DNA from: Kitasatospora aureofaciens
GTDB taxonomy: Bacteria; Actinomycetota; Actinomycetes; Streptomycetales; Streptomycetaceae
Assembly (NCBI RefSeq): GCF_019192735.1
Contig: NZ_JAHTKP010000025.1
Location: 1 to 64,000 of the forward strand
DNA: 64,000 bases
Direction: 5' to 3'
The position numbers and the translations under genes were made by a program. Of the stretch, positions 25,028-33,345 are shown one piece after another. The number at the start of each line of letters is the position of its first letter. Positions within the stretch are counted from its first letter, which is position 1. The notes beneath the pieces were generated by a model. The model saw only the letters and a list, made by a program, of their open reading frames with translations, searched no databases and was not told the origin of the DNA.

Positions 25028-26533
25028 ATGCAAGCCCGTAATCCGCACCGCTGGTGGATCCTGATCGTGCTGTGCCTGAGCTCGCTGGTTCTGGTGATCG
25101 ACAGCATGGCGCTGACCGTGGCGGTGCCCTCGATGACGGCCGACCTCGGCGCGAGCGCCCAGGACACCCAGTGGATCCTCGACTCCTACGTCCTGGTCTT
25201 CGCCGGCCTGCTGCTGACCTCGGGCAGCCTCGGTGACCGCTTCGGCCGGCGAAAGATCATGATCATCGGCCTGCTGCTCTTCGGGGCGGCGTCGCTGGCC
25301 GCGACCTTCTGCACGAACCCCGGCGAGGTGATCGCCGCGCGGATCGCGATGGGTGTCGGCGGTGCGCTGATCATGCCGTCGACCCTGTCGATCCTCATCA
25401 CCGTCTTCGACGAGGAGGAGCGCAACAAGGCGATGGCGGCCTGGGGTTCGGTCGCGATGCTCGGGCTGGTCGGCAGCCCGGTCCTCGGCGGTGTGCTGAT
25501 CGACCACTTCTCCTGGCACTCGATCTTCTTCATCAACGTCCCGGTCGTCGCTCTCGCGATCCTGGCGGGCCTGCTGCTGATGCCGGAGTCCAAGGGCCCG
25601 TGGCAGAAGCCCGACCCGCTCGGCGCGGTGCTGTCCGCGGTCGGCATGACCGCGCTGATCTGGTGGATCATCGAGATCCCGCAGTACGGCGCGTTCGGCG
25701 GCCGGTCGCTGGTCACCCTGGCCGTCGCGGTGGTCTCGCTCGGCGGGTTCGTGGTGTGGGAGAACGTCACCGCCGCGCCGATGGTGCCGCTGGTGCTCTT
25801 CAAGCACCGCAACTTCAGCGGTGGCTCGCTGTCGCTGACCCTGGTCCAGATCGGCAACGGCGGTCTGCTGCTGGTGCTCACCCAGTACCTGCAGTTCGTG
25901 CTGGGCTACTCGCCGGTCAAGGCGGGCCTCGCGTTCGTGCCGCTGGCCGTCGCCGCGCTGGTCGGCAACGGGGTCGGCGCCAAGTTCGCCGCGAAGATCG
26001 GCAACCGCTTCCTGATCCTCGCCGGAATGCTGGTCATGGCCGCCTCCTTCGCGCTGCTGACCACCGTCTCGGCCGACGGCGGCTTCACCGTCCCGGCGGT
26101 GGCGCTCGGGCTGCTCGGGCTCGGGGCTGGCCTGGCGATGCCGGCCGCGGTGGGTGCGCTGATGGACACCATCCCGGCGGAGAAGGCGGGTGTCGGGTCG
26201 GCGCTCAACGACACCATCCAGCAGGCGGGCACCGCGCTGGGCATCGCGATCCTGGGCTCGCTGCTGTCGAGCGGCTTCGCGAGCAAGATGCCGGCGGGGA
26301 TGCCGGAGGAGGCGAAGCACTCGATCGCCGGCGCGCTGGCGGTCGCGAACGGGGACGCCGGGCTCGTGCACACCGCTCGGGAGGCGTTCACGAGTGCGAT
26401 GTCGACCACCTTCACGATCAGCGCGATCGGGGTGCTGGCGGCGGCGCTGGTGGCCACGCTGGTCATGCGGGACCGCCCGGTGGACGCGGAGGCGGTCGCT
26501 GAGCAGGCGGAGGGCGCGGAGCTGGTCGCCTGA
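25028..26533 (+). CDS. MFS drug efflux transporter, DHA2 (14-TM) family
   Basis: The 501-residue membrane protein has MFS motif A RFGRRK after helix 2, motif C-like GSPVLGGVLIDHFSWHSIFFINVP, and about 14 hydrophobic segments beginning WWILIVLCLSSLVLVIDSMALTV. It belongs to the EmrB/QacA-like DHA2 proton antiporters that export drugs. I chose ATG 25028, with AAAGGAAG five bases upstream, over ATG 25010, whose codon is inside the last operator copy. Binding of the divergent TetR protein to the array would block it directly. A 15-bp hairpin follows the stop. Confidence 0.92.
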   Translation: MQARNPHRWWILIVLCLSSLVLVIDSMALTVAVPSMTADLGASAQDTQWILDSYVLVFAGLLLTSGSLGDRFGRRKIMIIGLLLFGAASLAATFCTNPGEVIAARIAMGVGGALIMPSTLSILITVFDEEERNKAMAAWGSVAMLGLVGSPVLGGVLIDHFSWHSIFFINVPVVALAILAGLLLMPESKGPWQKPDPLGAVLSAVGMTALIWWIIEIPQYGAFGGRSLVTLAVAVVSLGGFVVWENVTAAPMVPLVLFKHRNFSGGSLSLTLVQIGNGGLLLVLTQYLQFVLGYSPVKAGLAFVPLAVAALVGNGVGAKFAAKIGNRFLILAGMLVMAASFALLTTVSADGGFTVPAVALGLLGLGAGLAMPAAVGALMDTIPAEKAGVGSALNDTIQQAGTALGIAILGSLLSSGFASKMPAGMPEEAKHSIAGALAVANGDAGLVHTAREAFTSAMSTTFTISAIGVLAAALVATLVMRDRPVDAEAVAEQAEGAELVA

Positions 26534-26546
26534 CGGAACTCACCGA

Positions 26547-26578
26547 GAAGGCCGGTGCCCCTGGGGGTACCGGCCTTC
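26547..26578 (+). terminator. Hairpin terminator after the MFS gene
   Basis: GAAGGCCGGTGCCCC (26547-26561) pairs with GGGGTACCGGCCTTC (26564-26578) with one G-T wobble and a two-base loop. Confidence 0.8.
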
Positions 26579-26645
26579 GGCGTTGCGGGTGTGGGTCTGC
26601 GCGAGAAGTCGGACGGGCCGACTTCCTGTGTGGCGGGGTGATCGT

Positions 26646-27242
26646 TCAGGCGGTGGCGGTGCGGCGGTAGGTGGCCACGTGGACGCCGGTCTTGGCGATG
26701 GCGGTGGAGGCCAGCTCAAGCGTGCGCAGGGTGCCGTCGGCCGGGAAGATCGTCTTGCCGCCGCCGAGCAGGACGGGCATCACCATGAGGCGGAGCTCGT
26801 CGACCAGGTCCTCGCTCAGCAGGGCGCGCACGAGGGTGGGGCTGCCCATGATCAGCAGATCGCCGCCGTCGGCCTCGCGCTGCCGACGGGCCCAGGCGAT
26901 GGCCTCGTCGCCGGGGACGAGGGTGGTGTTGGCCCAGGTGAGGTCGGATTCACCGAGCGTGCGGGACACGACGTACTTGGGGATCGAGTTCATCCGGTCG
27001 GCGAACGGGTCGCCCGCGCGCTCGGGCCAGGCGGCGGCCATCGTCTGCCAGGTGCGGCGGCCGAAGAGAAGGGCGTCGGTGGTGTCCATCGCGTCGTTGA
27101 TGAAGGCGCCGAGGGTCTCCGGGTCGAAGAACGGGTGCGACCAGCCGCCGTGGGCGAAGCCGCCGTCGGTGTCCTCCTGCGGGCCGCCGGGGGCCTGCAC
27201 GACGCCGTCCAGGCTGATGAACTCGCTGATCACGATGCGCAT
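26646..27242 (-). CDS. DHFR-fold (RibD C-terminal domain) reductase
   Basis: The 198-residue protein begins MRIVISEFISLDGVVQAPGG, then shows LLFGRRTWQTMAAAWP, KYVVSRTL, LLIMGSPTLVRALL and VDELRLMVMPVLLGGGKTIF. These are the substrate and NADPH-binding segments of the RibD-C/DHFR-like family (YyaP/YwjB type). True substrates are mostly unknown. Some streptomycete members confer or modify antibiotic traits, but nothing here shows that. It is a single-domain protein without the deaminase part of RibD. A C-rich low-complexity tract lies upstream of it. Confidence 0.85.
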   Translation of the reverse strand: MRIVISEFISLDGVVQAPGGPQEDTDGGFAHGGWSHPFFDPETLGAFINDAMDTTDALLFGRRTWQTMAAAWPERAGDPFADRMNSIPKYVVSRTLGESDLTWANTTLVPGDEAIAWARRQREADGGDLLIMGSPTLVRALLSEDLVDELRLMVMPVLLGGGKTIFPADGTLRTLELASTAIAKTGVHVATYRRTATA

Positions 27243-27590
27243 GGGGGGTCCGCTCCTCTGTGTTGGATTTCGTATCTCGTCTGTGGCTTACGGCAATGGA
27301 GACCGTGGTGCTGCTCGAAAATCATCGCTTGGTTCGAGGTGATCCGGCTCACACTCGCCGGGCCGGGGGCCCTCCCTCCCCCTCCCCCCACCCACCCCCA
27401 CCCCCACCCCCACCCCCACCCACCCCCACCCTCCGCCCCGCCCGCCTCACCCACGCTCCCCGGCCCACCCCACGCCACCCCGGTCGCCCCCACTGCCCAC
27501 CCACCACCACCCGCCGCCCACCCGCCGAACGCCTACCCACCAACCCCCCTCACGCCCTCACCCCCCCGGCGCCCCTGGCCACCCCTCACC
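27243..27590. other. Intergenic stretch with C-rich low-complexity tract
   Basis: This 348-bp gap between the starts of a minus-strand gene and the end of the next minus-strand gene holds no convincing gene. Bases about 27368-27445 are runs of C separated by single A or T ((CCCCCA)n, (CCCACC)n). The minus strand is therefore GGGTGG-rich and could form G-quadruplexes. The rest remains unusually C-rich to 27570. Confidence 0.75.
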
Positions 27591-28676
27591 TCACCTCGGC
27601 GGCATCGGCTGCCACAGGCAGCCGCAGTCCGGGTGCCCTCTCAGCCGCATTCGTCGCGGCATCCCGTCGGTCGCCGACACCTCGCACCACCCGTCCACGC
27701 TCGGCGGTCGCCCGCCGTCCAGGTACACCTGCGCGTGGAGCGCAGCCAGCCCGGCCACCGTCGTGGCCAGCGCGGTGTCGCAGGCCGGGGTGCGCGCCCG
27801 CCCCGGTCCTCCGTCCGCCAGTTGGGCCAGCATCCGTGGCCAGGCGGCGTCCTCGTCCTCCCTCCGCAGCACCAGGCAGTGGCCGCAGGCCGACGCCCCC
27901 GGCACCACCAGTGGACCGACCACCCCGAACTCCTCCACCACCCCCACATACAGATGCGGCACCCCGGCCCGGAGCAACTGCCGCGCCTCGTACGCCCCGC
28001 CGGCGAACGCCCCGCTCCCGTCCCGCGGCGCGAGGACCACGAGATCGGGCGGCTCGTCCCCGGTCCGCCGTGGTGCGGGCGCCCGGCGCCGCGCCGAGGC
28101 CCGCTGCACCGCCTCCTTCGCGGCCGTCGCCCGCAGCCGTCCGACGTCCGACGGCGGCACCCCCGCCGGGGAGCAGTCGCCGGGCCGGACCCGACCGCCG
28201 TCCTTCACCGTGACCGCCCCCGCCCCGCCCGCCGCGAGCACCGCCGCCACGGCGGCCCCCACCCGCCCGGCGCCGCGCACCTCGATCCGGGCGTCGGCCC
28301 GCCGGGCCAGCACCGCCGGCGCGGCGCCCGGGCCGGAGTGCACCAGCGAGAGCGACGCGAGGTCCGGCCCGAGCAGCTCCCGGTGCGGCTGCGGGAACCG
28401 GGTCAGCGCCGCCTCGGCGGCCTCCGCGTCGTCGAGCAGCCCGGCTTCCTCCAACTCGCCCAACAGCGCTTCGGCGGGCTCCCGCCCGAACCCGACGCGC
28501 TCGCCGGCCTCCAGCAGAGCGGGCCGGTCCCGTGTCCCGTCAAGCAGTTCGAGGAAGTCGCACAGGGTCTTGTCGGCGCGTTCGAGCACCCCCGCATACC
28601 GGCGGACGGTCCCGAACTGCAAGGTCTCGGAGTCCCGCCAGCTGCGGGACAGAGCAGGCTTCATGGCAAGGCGCAC
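27591..28676 (-). CDS. ThiF/E1-like family protein with zinc-type cysteines
   Basis: The 361-residue protein has an N-terminal winged-helix-like region (SRSWRDSETLQFGTVRRYAG, PALLEAGERVG) and a degenerate Rossmann segment (IEVRGAGRVGAAVAAVLAAGGAG) as in ThiF/MoeB-type activating enzymes. The paired cysteines ACGHC (about residue 275) and DCGC (near the end) probably bind zinc. The canonical ATP-binding arginine and Asp set of E1 enzymes is not clear, so it may be inactive or act as a peptide-binding scaffold, like E1-like partner proteins in peptide modification. No precursor peptide gene is visible nearby. GTG 28676 is chosen because GGGAG lies six bases upstream. Confidence 0.75.
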   Translation of the reverse strand: MRLAMKPALSRSWRDSETLQFGTVRRYAGVLERADKTLCDFLELLDGTRDRPALLEAGERVGFGREPAEALLGELEEAGLLDDAEAAEAALTRFPQPHRELLGPDLASLSLVHSGPGAAPAVLARRADARIEVRGAGRVGAAVAAVLAAGGAGAVTVKDGGRVRPGDCSPAGVPPSDVGRLRATAAKEAVQRASARRRAPAPRRTGDEPPDLVVLAPRDGSGAFAGGAYEARQLLRAGVPHLYVGVVEEFGVVGPLVVPGASACGHCLVLRREDEDAAWPRMLAQLADGGPGRARTPACDTALATTVAGLAALHAQVYLDGGRPPSVDGWCEVSATDGMPRRMRLRGHPDCGCLWQPMPPR

Positions 28677-28748
28677 GGCGATCTCCCTTCCGATCGTTTC
28701 CGGACGGCTGACTGCAGCTTGCCCTAGCGGCCCGACATCGTGCACAGA

Positions 28749-28806
28749 GTTATCCACAGGCTCGAACGCATGATCACATCATCTGTTCGCAGACCCTGTG
28801 GATAAC
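28749..28806. promoter_or_regulatory. Inverted pair of perfect DnaA boxes in a long imperfect palindrome
   Basis: TTATCCACA (28750-28758) and its inverse TGTGGATAA (28797-28805) are exact DnaA-box consensus sequences. Their extensions form a 12-bp inverted repeat (GTTATCCACAGG and CCTGTGGATAAC). Between them CGAAC/GTTCG and ATGAT/ATCAT continue the symmetry. The element sits between two divergent genes. Confidence 0.8.
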
Positions 28807-28931
28807 CGGCCATCCGTCCCACCGTCGATTTCCGGACACCCACTGTCGGCCTTTCGTTCCCGATCACTCCACGAAAGATTTCGGCCATGGCAGCGGACTT
28901 CTGTCAGCGGTACCGGGTAACGTCGTGTGCC

Positions 28932-29657
28932 ATGGCAGCCGAGCGGGACTCCCATCCACCGGCGTCGCGTCGGCGTGCCCGTGCAGCGTCCGGGTCGCAA
29001 GTGGCGGCGCCGGCCACGCGTGGGCGCCCGGACCAGCCGCAGCCGATGCCCGCGCAGCCGCAGCACCAGCCGCCCGCGGCCAAGCCCGCGGAGCCGCACG
29101 AGCGCACCCGGGTCGAGGTGCGCCGCAGCGCCCGCCGCAGCCGGACCGTCTCCGCCTACCGCGAGGGCGACCGCACCATCGTGCTGATCCCGGCCCGGAT
29201 GTCGCATGCCGAGGAGCAGCGCTGGGTCGCCCAGATGCTGGAGAAGCTCGCCGCGCAGGAGAGCCGCCGGATCCCCGGGGACGACGCGCTGGAGGCCCGG
29301 GCCCGCGAGCTGTCCGCCGCCTACCTGGACGGTCGCGCCCAGCCGGCCCAGGTCCGCTGGGTCACCAACCAGAACTCGCGCTGGGGCTCCTGCACCCCCA
29401 GTGAGCGGACGATCCGCCTCTCGCACCGCCTCCAGGGCATGCCGGAGTACGTCCTCGACTACGTGCTGCTGCACGAGCTCGCCCACCTGCTGGTGCCGGA
29501 CCACGGCCCGGCGTTCTGGGCCCTGCTGGAGTCGTACCCGCGCACCGAGCGGGCCCGTGGCTACTTGGAGGGTGTGGTCTCGGCGGCCCGCCTCCCGCAC
29601 ATCCCGGGCGCCCGGCACTCCGATCCGGGGTCCGATCCGGCCCGCTCCTGCGGCTGA
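28932..29657 (+). CDS. M48/YgjP-like zinc metallopeptidase (WLM-like)
   Basis: The 241-residue protein has a Pro/Ala/Gln-rich N-terminal tail (about 60 residues) and then the YgjP domain: RRSRTVSAYREGDRTIVLIP, WVTNQNSRWGSCTPSERTIRLS, and the zinc site VLLHELAHLLVPDHGPAFW (HExxH plus downstream His). YgjP/UTP-pyrophosphatase-like metallohydrolases are widespread but poorly characterised. A possible -10 TAACGT (28918-28923) eight bases before the ATG suggests a leaderless transcript. It is convergent with a Nudix gene, and a 13-bp hairpin lies between their stops. Confidence 0.87.
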   Translation: MAAERDSHPPASRRRARAASGSQVAAPATRGRPDQPQPMPAQPQHQPPAAKPAEPHERTRVEVRRSARRSRTVSAYREGDRTIVLIPARMSHAEEQRWVAQMLEKLAAQESRRIPGDDALEARARELSAAYLDGRAQPAQVRWVTNQNSRWGSCTPSERTIRLSHRLQGMPEYVLDYVLLHELAHLLVPDHGPAFWALLESYPRTERARGYLEGVVSAARLPHIPGARHSDPGSDPARSCG

Positions 29658-29730
29658 GGCCCTCGGGCCGGCCGAGCTCACGTACGGCCGACCGACCTCA
29701 GGTGCGGCCAACCGATCTCACAGACAGACG

Positions 29731-29766
29731 AGAGGGGGCGCGGACCGTGTCGGCCGCGCCCCCTCT
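29731..29766. terminator. Bidirectional hairpin between convergent genes
   Basis: AGAGGGGGCGCGG (29731-29743) pairs perfectly with CCGCGCCCCCTCT (29754-29766). TCTCC follows on the plus side. Confidence 0.8.
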
Positions 29767-29779
29767 TCTCCGTTACACC

Positions 29780-30367
29780 TCAGCTCGTCAGCTGCCGCGC
29801 CCGCGCCACGAGGTCCCGCACCGAGTGGTCGGTCAGCTCGGGCAGGCGGTCGTAGTCGAACCAGCGCAGGTCCAGCGACTCCTCGCTGATCAGCTCCTGC
29901 GCACCGGCCGGGGCCAGCGCGATGTACTGGACGTCCAGGTGGGTGTTCTCGGGGCGATCCTTGCCGGTGCAGCGGACCTGGTGCCGGTCCAGCTTGGCCG
30001 GGGCCGGCAGGCCGTCCGCCGACAGCAGGGTCAGGTCCGGGATGCCGGACTCCTCGACGGCCTCCCGCAGCGCCGCCGACGCGAGGTCCCGGTCGCCCGG
30101 CTCGCAGTGGCCGCCCATCTGCAGCCACCTGCCCACCTTGGGGTGCAGGGTGAGCAGCACCCGCCCGGCCGCCGGGTCGACGACCGCCGCGCTGGCGGTG
30201 ACGTGCGCGGGCAGGCAGGAGCGGAACAGGCCCTCCGGCTGCTCGGCCAGGTGGTCCAGGTAGTCCTGCCGCAGCTGCTTCTGGGCCTGGTCGGCGGGCC
30301 GCCACCGGGTCAGGGTGCGGACGGCGTCCGCGTGGAGGGCGGACGCCCCCGGGTCGGTGACCGTCAT
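29780..30367 (-). CDS. Nudix hydrolase
   Basis: The 195-residue protein carries a Nudix box starting MGGHCEPGDRDLASAALREA and ending VEESGI at about residues 85-107, with the Glu pair that binds magnesium. The segment TASAAVVDPAAGRVLLTLHPKVGRWLQ precedes it as in other pyrophosphohydrolases. The substrate is unknown. Its ATG overlaps the stop of the upstream zinicin-type gene by four bases (ATGA), so the two are co-transcribed and translationally coupled. That gene pair is conserved next to the ABC1 and M48-like genes in actinomycetes. Confidence 0.88.
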   Translation of the reverse strand: MTVTDPGASALHADAVRTLTRWRPADQAQKQLRQDYLDHLAEQPEGLFRSCLPAHVTASAAVVDPAAGRVLLTLHPKVGRWLQMGGHCEPGDRDLASAALREAVEESGIPDLTLLSADGLPAPAKLDRHQVRCTGKDRPENTHLDVQYIALAPAGAQELISEESLDLRWFDYDRLPELTDHSVRDLVARARQLTS

Positions 30368-31884
30368 GCGGTGGGCTCGCCCTTTCCGTCGGTGCCTTCG
30401 TTCTTGGGCTCGTCGCCCTTCGTCAGGTCGGGCTTGCCGGCCGCCGCCTCGCCGAGCAGCTTGTCGAGCGCGTCGAAGTCGATCCCGCCCTCCAGGTCGC
30501 CGGCCGCGCCCCGGTGCACGAAGGCGTCCGGGTCGTCCAGGTCGGCGGCGGTGGGCAGCATGTCCGGGTGCTCCCAGAGGGCGTCACGGCCCTCGATGCC
30601 GCGCGCGTCGGCGAGCAGTGCCCAGAGCCGGGAGGCGTCGCGCAGGCGGCGCGGGCGCAGTTCCAGGCCGACCAGGGTGGCGAAGGTCTGCTCGGCGGGC
30701 CCGCCGGCCGCGCGGCGGCGGCGGACGGTCTCGCGCAGGGCGCCGGCCTGCGGCAGGTGGGGCTCGGCGGCGGCGTGCACGACGGCGTCGACCCAGCCCT
30801 CGACCAGCGCGAGCGCCGTCTCCAGGCGGGCGAGCGCGGCCTTCTGCTCGGGGGTGTCCTCGGGCTGGAGCAGGCCGCCGGCCAGCGCCTCCTGGAGTGC
30901 CTCCGGGTTGCTCGGGTCGAGCTGGCCGACCAGTTCCTCCATCCGGGAGGTGTCGACCTTGATGCCGCGGGCGTAGGCCTCGACGGCGCCCAGCAGGTGG
31001 GCCCGCAGCCACGGCACGTGGGCGAAGAGCCGCTGGTGGGCGGCCTCGCGCAGGGCGAGGTAGAGCCGGACCTCGTCGGCGGGCACGCTCAGGCCCTCGC
31101 CGAACTCGGCGACGTTCTGCGGCAGCAGCGCGGCCTTGCCGGCCGGGGCGAGCGGCAGGCCGACGTCGGTGGAGCCGACCACCTCGCCGGCGAGCGCGCC
31201 GAGCGCCTGGCCGATCTGGGTGCCGAACATGGCGCCGCCCATCGAGCGCATCATGCCCATCAGCGGGCCGGCCATGGCCTGCATCTCCTCGGGCAGGACG
31301 CCGCCCATGGCGTTGCCGACCCGCTCGGCGACCGGGTCGACGAGGTCCTTCCAGACCGGGAGGGTGGCCTCGATCCACTCGGCGCGGCTCCAGGCGACGG
31401 CGGTGCCGGCGCCGGAGGGGAACTCGGTGGCGCTGTCCAGCCAGAGGTCGGCGAGCCGGATGGCCTCGGCGACGGCCGAGCGCTCGGCGGCGCTGACCGA
31501 GCGGTCCTTGCTCTTGCCCTCGGCGGGCTCGGCGACCACGGTCTGCCGGGCGATGTTGGTGGCGAGCTCCCAGTTCACCGGGCCGCCCTCGAACGAGAGC
31601 ATCTGCCCGAGCTGCTGGAACGCGGCGCCGAGGTCGTTGGGGTTGAGGCCGCCGAACATCGCCGCGAACGGGTTGTCGCCCGCACCGGGGGCGCCCGGGG
31701 CTCCGCCGGGCATCCCGAACAGCGCGCCGAACGGGTTGCCGGCCCCGAAGCCGAACGACTGCGGATCGCTCTGGCCGGGGCTCTCGGAGCCCTGGTCCTT
31801 CTTCTTCTGCTCGTCGCCGGGCTTGGCCTTGCCGTCCTCGGGCTCCTCGGGCGGAACGCCGAATCCGAAGGGAAGGTCGCTCAC
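30364..31884 (-). CDS. Zinicin_2 (DUF2342) family putative zinc-dependent metalloprotease
   Basis: The 506-residue protein begins SDLPFGFGVPPEEPEDG, has a low-complexity Gly/Phe/Pro-rich segment (FGAGNPFGALFGMPGGAPGA) to about residue 115, and then the helical family core. This includes WELATNIARQTVV, MMRSMGGAMFGTQIGQALG, and the proposed metal region RLYLALREAAHQRLFAHVPW. The strict HExxH is absent and appears as AAHQRLFAH, so enzymatic activity is family inference only. The GTG at 31884 (GAGGA upstream) is preferred over ATG 31911, since homologues start with the SDLPFGFG segment. It is divergent from the SDR gene, with a palindromic operator between them. Confidence 0.85.
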   Translation of the reverse strand: MSDLPFGFGVPPEEPEDGKAKPGDEQKKKDQGSESPGQSDPQSFGFGAGNPFGALFGMPGGAPGAPGAGDNPFAAMFGGLNPNDLGAAFQQLGQMLSFEGGPVNWELATNIARQTVVAEPAEGKSKDRSVSAAERSAVAEAIRLADLWLDSATEFPSGAGTAVAWSRAEWIEATLPVWKDLVDPVAERVGNAMGGVLPEEMQAMAGPLMGMMRSMGGAMFGTQIGQALGALAGEVVGSTDVGLPLAPAGKAALLPQNVAEFGEGLSVPADEVRLYLALREAAHQRLFAHVPWLRAHLLGAVEAYARGIKVDTSRMEELVGQLDPSNPEALQEALAGGLLQPEDTPEQKAALARLETALALVEGWVDAVVHAAAEPHLPQAGALRETVRRRRAAGGPAEQTFATLVGLELRPRRLRDASRLWALLADARGIEGRDALWEHPDMLPTAADLDDPDAFVHRGAAGDLEGGIDFDALDKLLGEAAAGKPDLTKGDEPKNEGTDGKGEPTA

Positions 31885-32032
31885 GGGGTCCTCGATCCGG
31901 TCGGCCGTCATACGGGTGTGGCGGGAAAGTCTGCGCGCCCGGGGCAGTGGTGGAGTGGGGGACTCGCGGGCGGCTCCCGCGCGGCAGGCCCGCGCCGGGT
32001 GCACCGCCGGGCCTTCGCCTCGGGCAGGATGG

Positions 32033-32066
32033 ACGTACGTGACACACGTACGTACGCACATAAGCT
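32033..32066 (+). promoter_or_regulatory. Promoter of the SDR gene overlapped by a perfect inverted repeat
   Basis: ACGTACGTG (32033-32041) and CACGTACGT (32045-32053) form a perfect 9-bp inverted repeat with a 3-bp centre. It overlaps -35 GTGACA (32039-32044). TAAGCT (32061-32066) is the -10, 16 bases on. A regulator bound here could control both divergent genes. Confidence 0.55.
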
Positions 32067-32084
32067 AACCGTGGAGGATGGCCG

Positions 32085-33233
32085 GTGAGTTCCCCGCCCT
32101 CGGACGTTCGCTCTGGGCTGACCGGAGGCGAGGACGCCCCGGACACCACGGCGTCGCCGCCTCCAGCCTACGGCGGACGGCCGGTCACCGTGGCCGTCAC
32201 CGGCGCCGCGGGCGTGCTCGGCGAGCGCGTCGCGGCCCGGCTGGTCGCCTCCCCGCACGTGAAGAAGGTCCTCGCGGTGGACGACCGGCGCGGCGACGTC
32301 CCGGGCGTGCAGTGGCGGGTGCTGGACGTACGCGATCCGGCGGTGGCCGAGCGGCTGGCCGGGGTCGACGTGGTGGTGCACCTGGCGATGGACTTCGGGA
32401 TGGAGTCCGACCCGCGCGCCCGCAGCGCCTACAACGTGCGCGGCGCCCAGACCGTGCTCACCGCCGCCGCGGCCGCCGGGGTGCACCGGGTGGTGCTCTG
32501 CACCTCCGCCATGGTCTACGGCGCGCTGGCCGACAACGAGGTGCCGCTGGCCGAGGACTCCGAGCTCCGCGCGACCGAGGAGGCCTCGCTCGTCGGGGAC
32601 CTGCTGGAGATCGAGCGGCTGGCCCGGCGGGCGCCGCGCGCCCACCCGGGGCTCCAGGTGACGGTGCTGCGCCCGGCCGTCGTGGTCGGCCCCAGCGTGG
32701 ACACCGTGCTGACCCGGCACTTCGAGGCGCCCCGGCTGCTCGTGGTGGCCGGATCCCGCCCCTGCTGGCAGTTCTGCCACGTGGACGACCTGTCGACGGC
32801 GCTGGAGTACGCGGCGCTCGGCCTCGTCGAGGGCGAGGTGACGGTCGGCTGCGACGGCTGGCTGGAGCAGGAGGACGTGGAGCGGCTGTCCGGCATCCGC
32901 CGGATGGAACTGCCCGCCTCGCTGGCGCTCGGCACCGCGGCCCGGCTGCACCGCCTGGGCCTGACCCCGGCCCCGGCCGGAGACCTGGCGTACACGATGT
33001 ATCCGTGGGTGGTCTCCGGCAGCCGGCTGCACGAGGCGGGCTGGCGTCCGGCCTGGACCAACGAGCAGGTGCTGGCCGAGCTGCTGGCCCAGGTCGCCGG
33101 GAAGCACGCGGTGGCCGGGCGGCGCCTGGGCGGCAAGGAGGCGGCGACCAGCCTGGGCGCGGCCGGGGCGACGGTGGCGCTGGTCGGCACGGCGGCACTG
33201 GTGCGGCGGGCGCGCAAGCGGCGCCGCTTCTGA
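32085..33233 (+). CDS. NAD(P)-dependent epimerase/dehydratase (extended SDR family)
   Basis: The 382-residue protein has the Rossmann start VTVAVTGAAGVLGERVAARL (TGxxGxxG), DVVVHLAMD, NVRGAQTVLTAAAAAGV, the Ser of LCTSAMVYG and LRPAVVVGPS. The usual catalytic YxxxK is not obvious after the Ser, where LVGDLLEIERLAR appears instead, so the protein may be a degenerate or regulatory SDR. A C-terminal hydrophobic helix followed by Arg/Lys (AGATVALVGTAALVRRARKRRRF) suggests membrane anchoring. The GTG has GTGGAGG seven bases upstream. Homologues accompany the zinicin gene in other actinomycetes. Confidence 0.82.
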   Translation: MSSPPSDVRSGLTGGEDAPDTTASPPPAYGGRPVTVAVTGAAGVLGERVAARLVASPHVKKVLAVDDRRGDVPGVQWRVLDVRDPAVAERLAGVDVVVHLAMDFGMESDPRARSAYNVRGAQTVLTAAAAAGVHRVVLCTSAMVYGALADNEVPLAEDSELRATEEASLVGDLLEIERLARRAPRAHPGLQVTVLRPAVVVGPSVDTVLTRHFEAPRLLVVAGSRPCWQFCHVDDLSTALEYAALGLVEGEVTVGCDGWLEQEDVERLSGIRRMELPASLALGTAARLHRLGLTPAPAGDLAYTMYPWVVSGSRLHEAGWRPAWTNEQVLAELLAQVAGKHAVAGRRLGGKEAATSLGAAGATVALVGTAALVRRARKRRRF

Positions 33234-33345
33234 CGGGCGTCCAGTGGTTCCCGGGCAGCGGCGCCGTTCTCACGATGCGGAAATTCGGAATCGTGATACG
33301 GAAGACCCTTGCCCGAAACCGTGCGGGATGAGGAATCATGGGGTC

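Noticed and set aside
27591..28676. RiPP (TOMM) modification locus around the ThiF-like gene
   Set aside because: No YcaO, dehydrogenase or precursor peptide gene lies nearby, and the gene is a conserved single gene in this block of actinomycete genomes as far as I recall.
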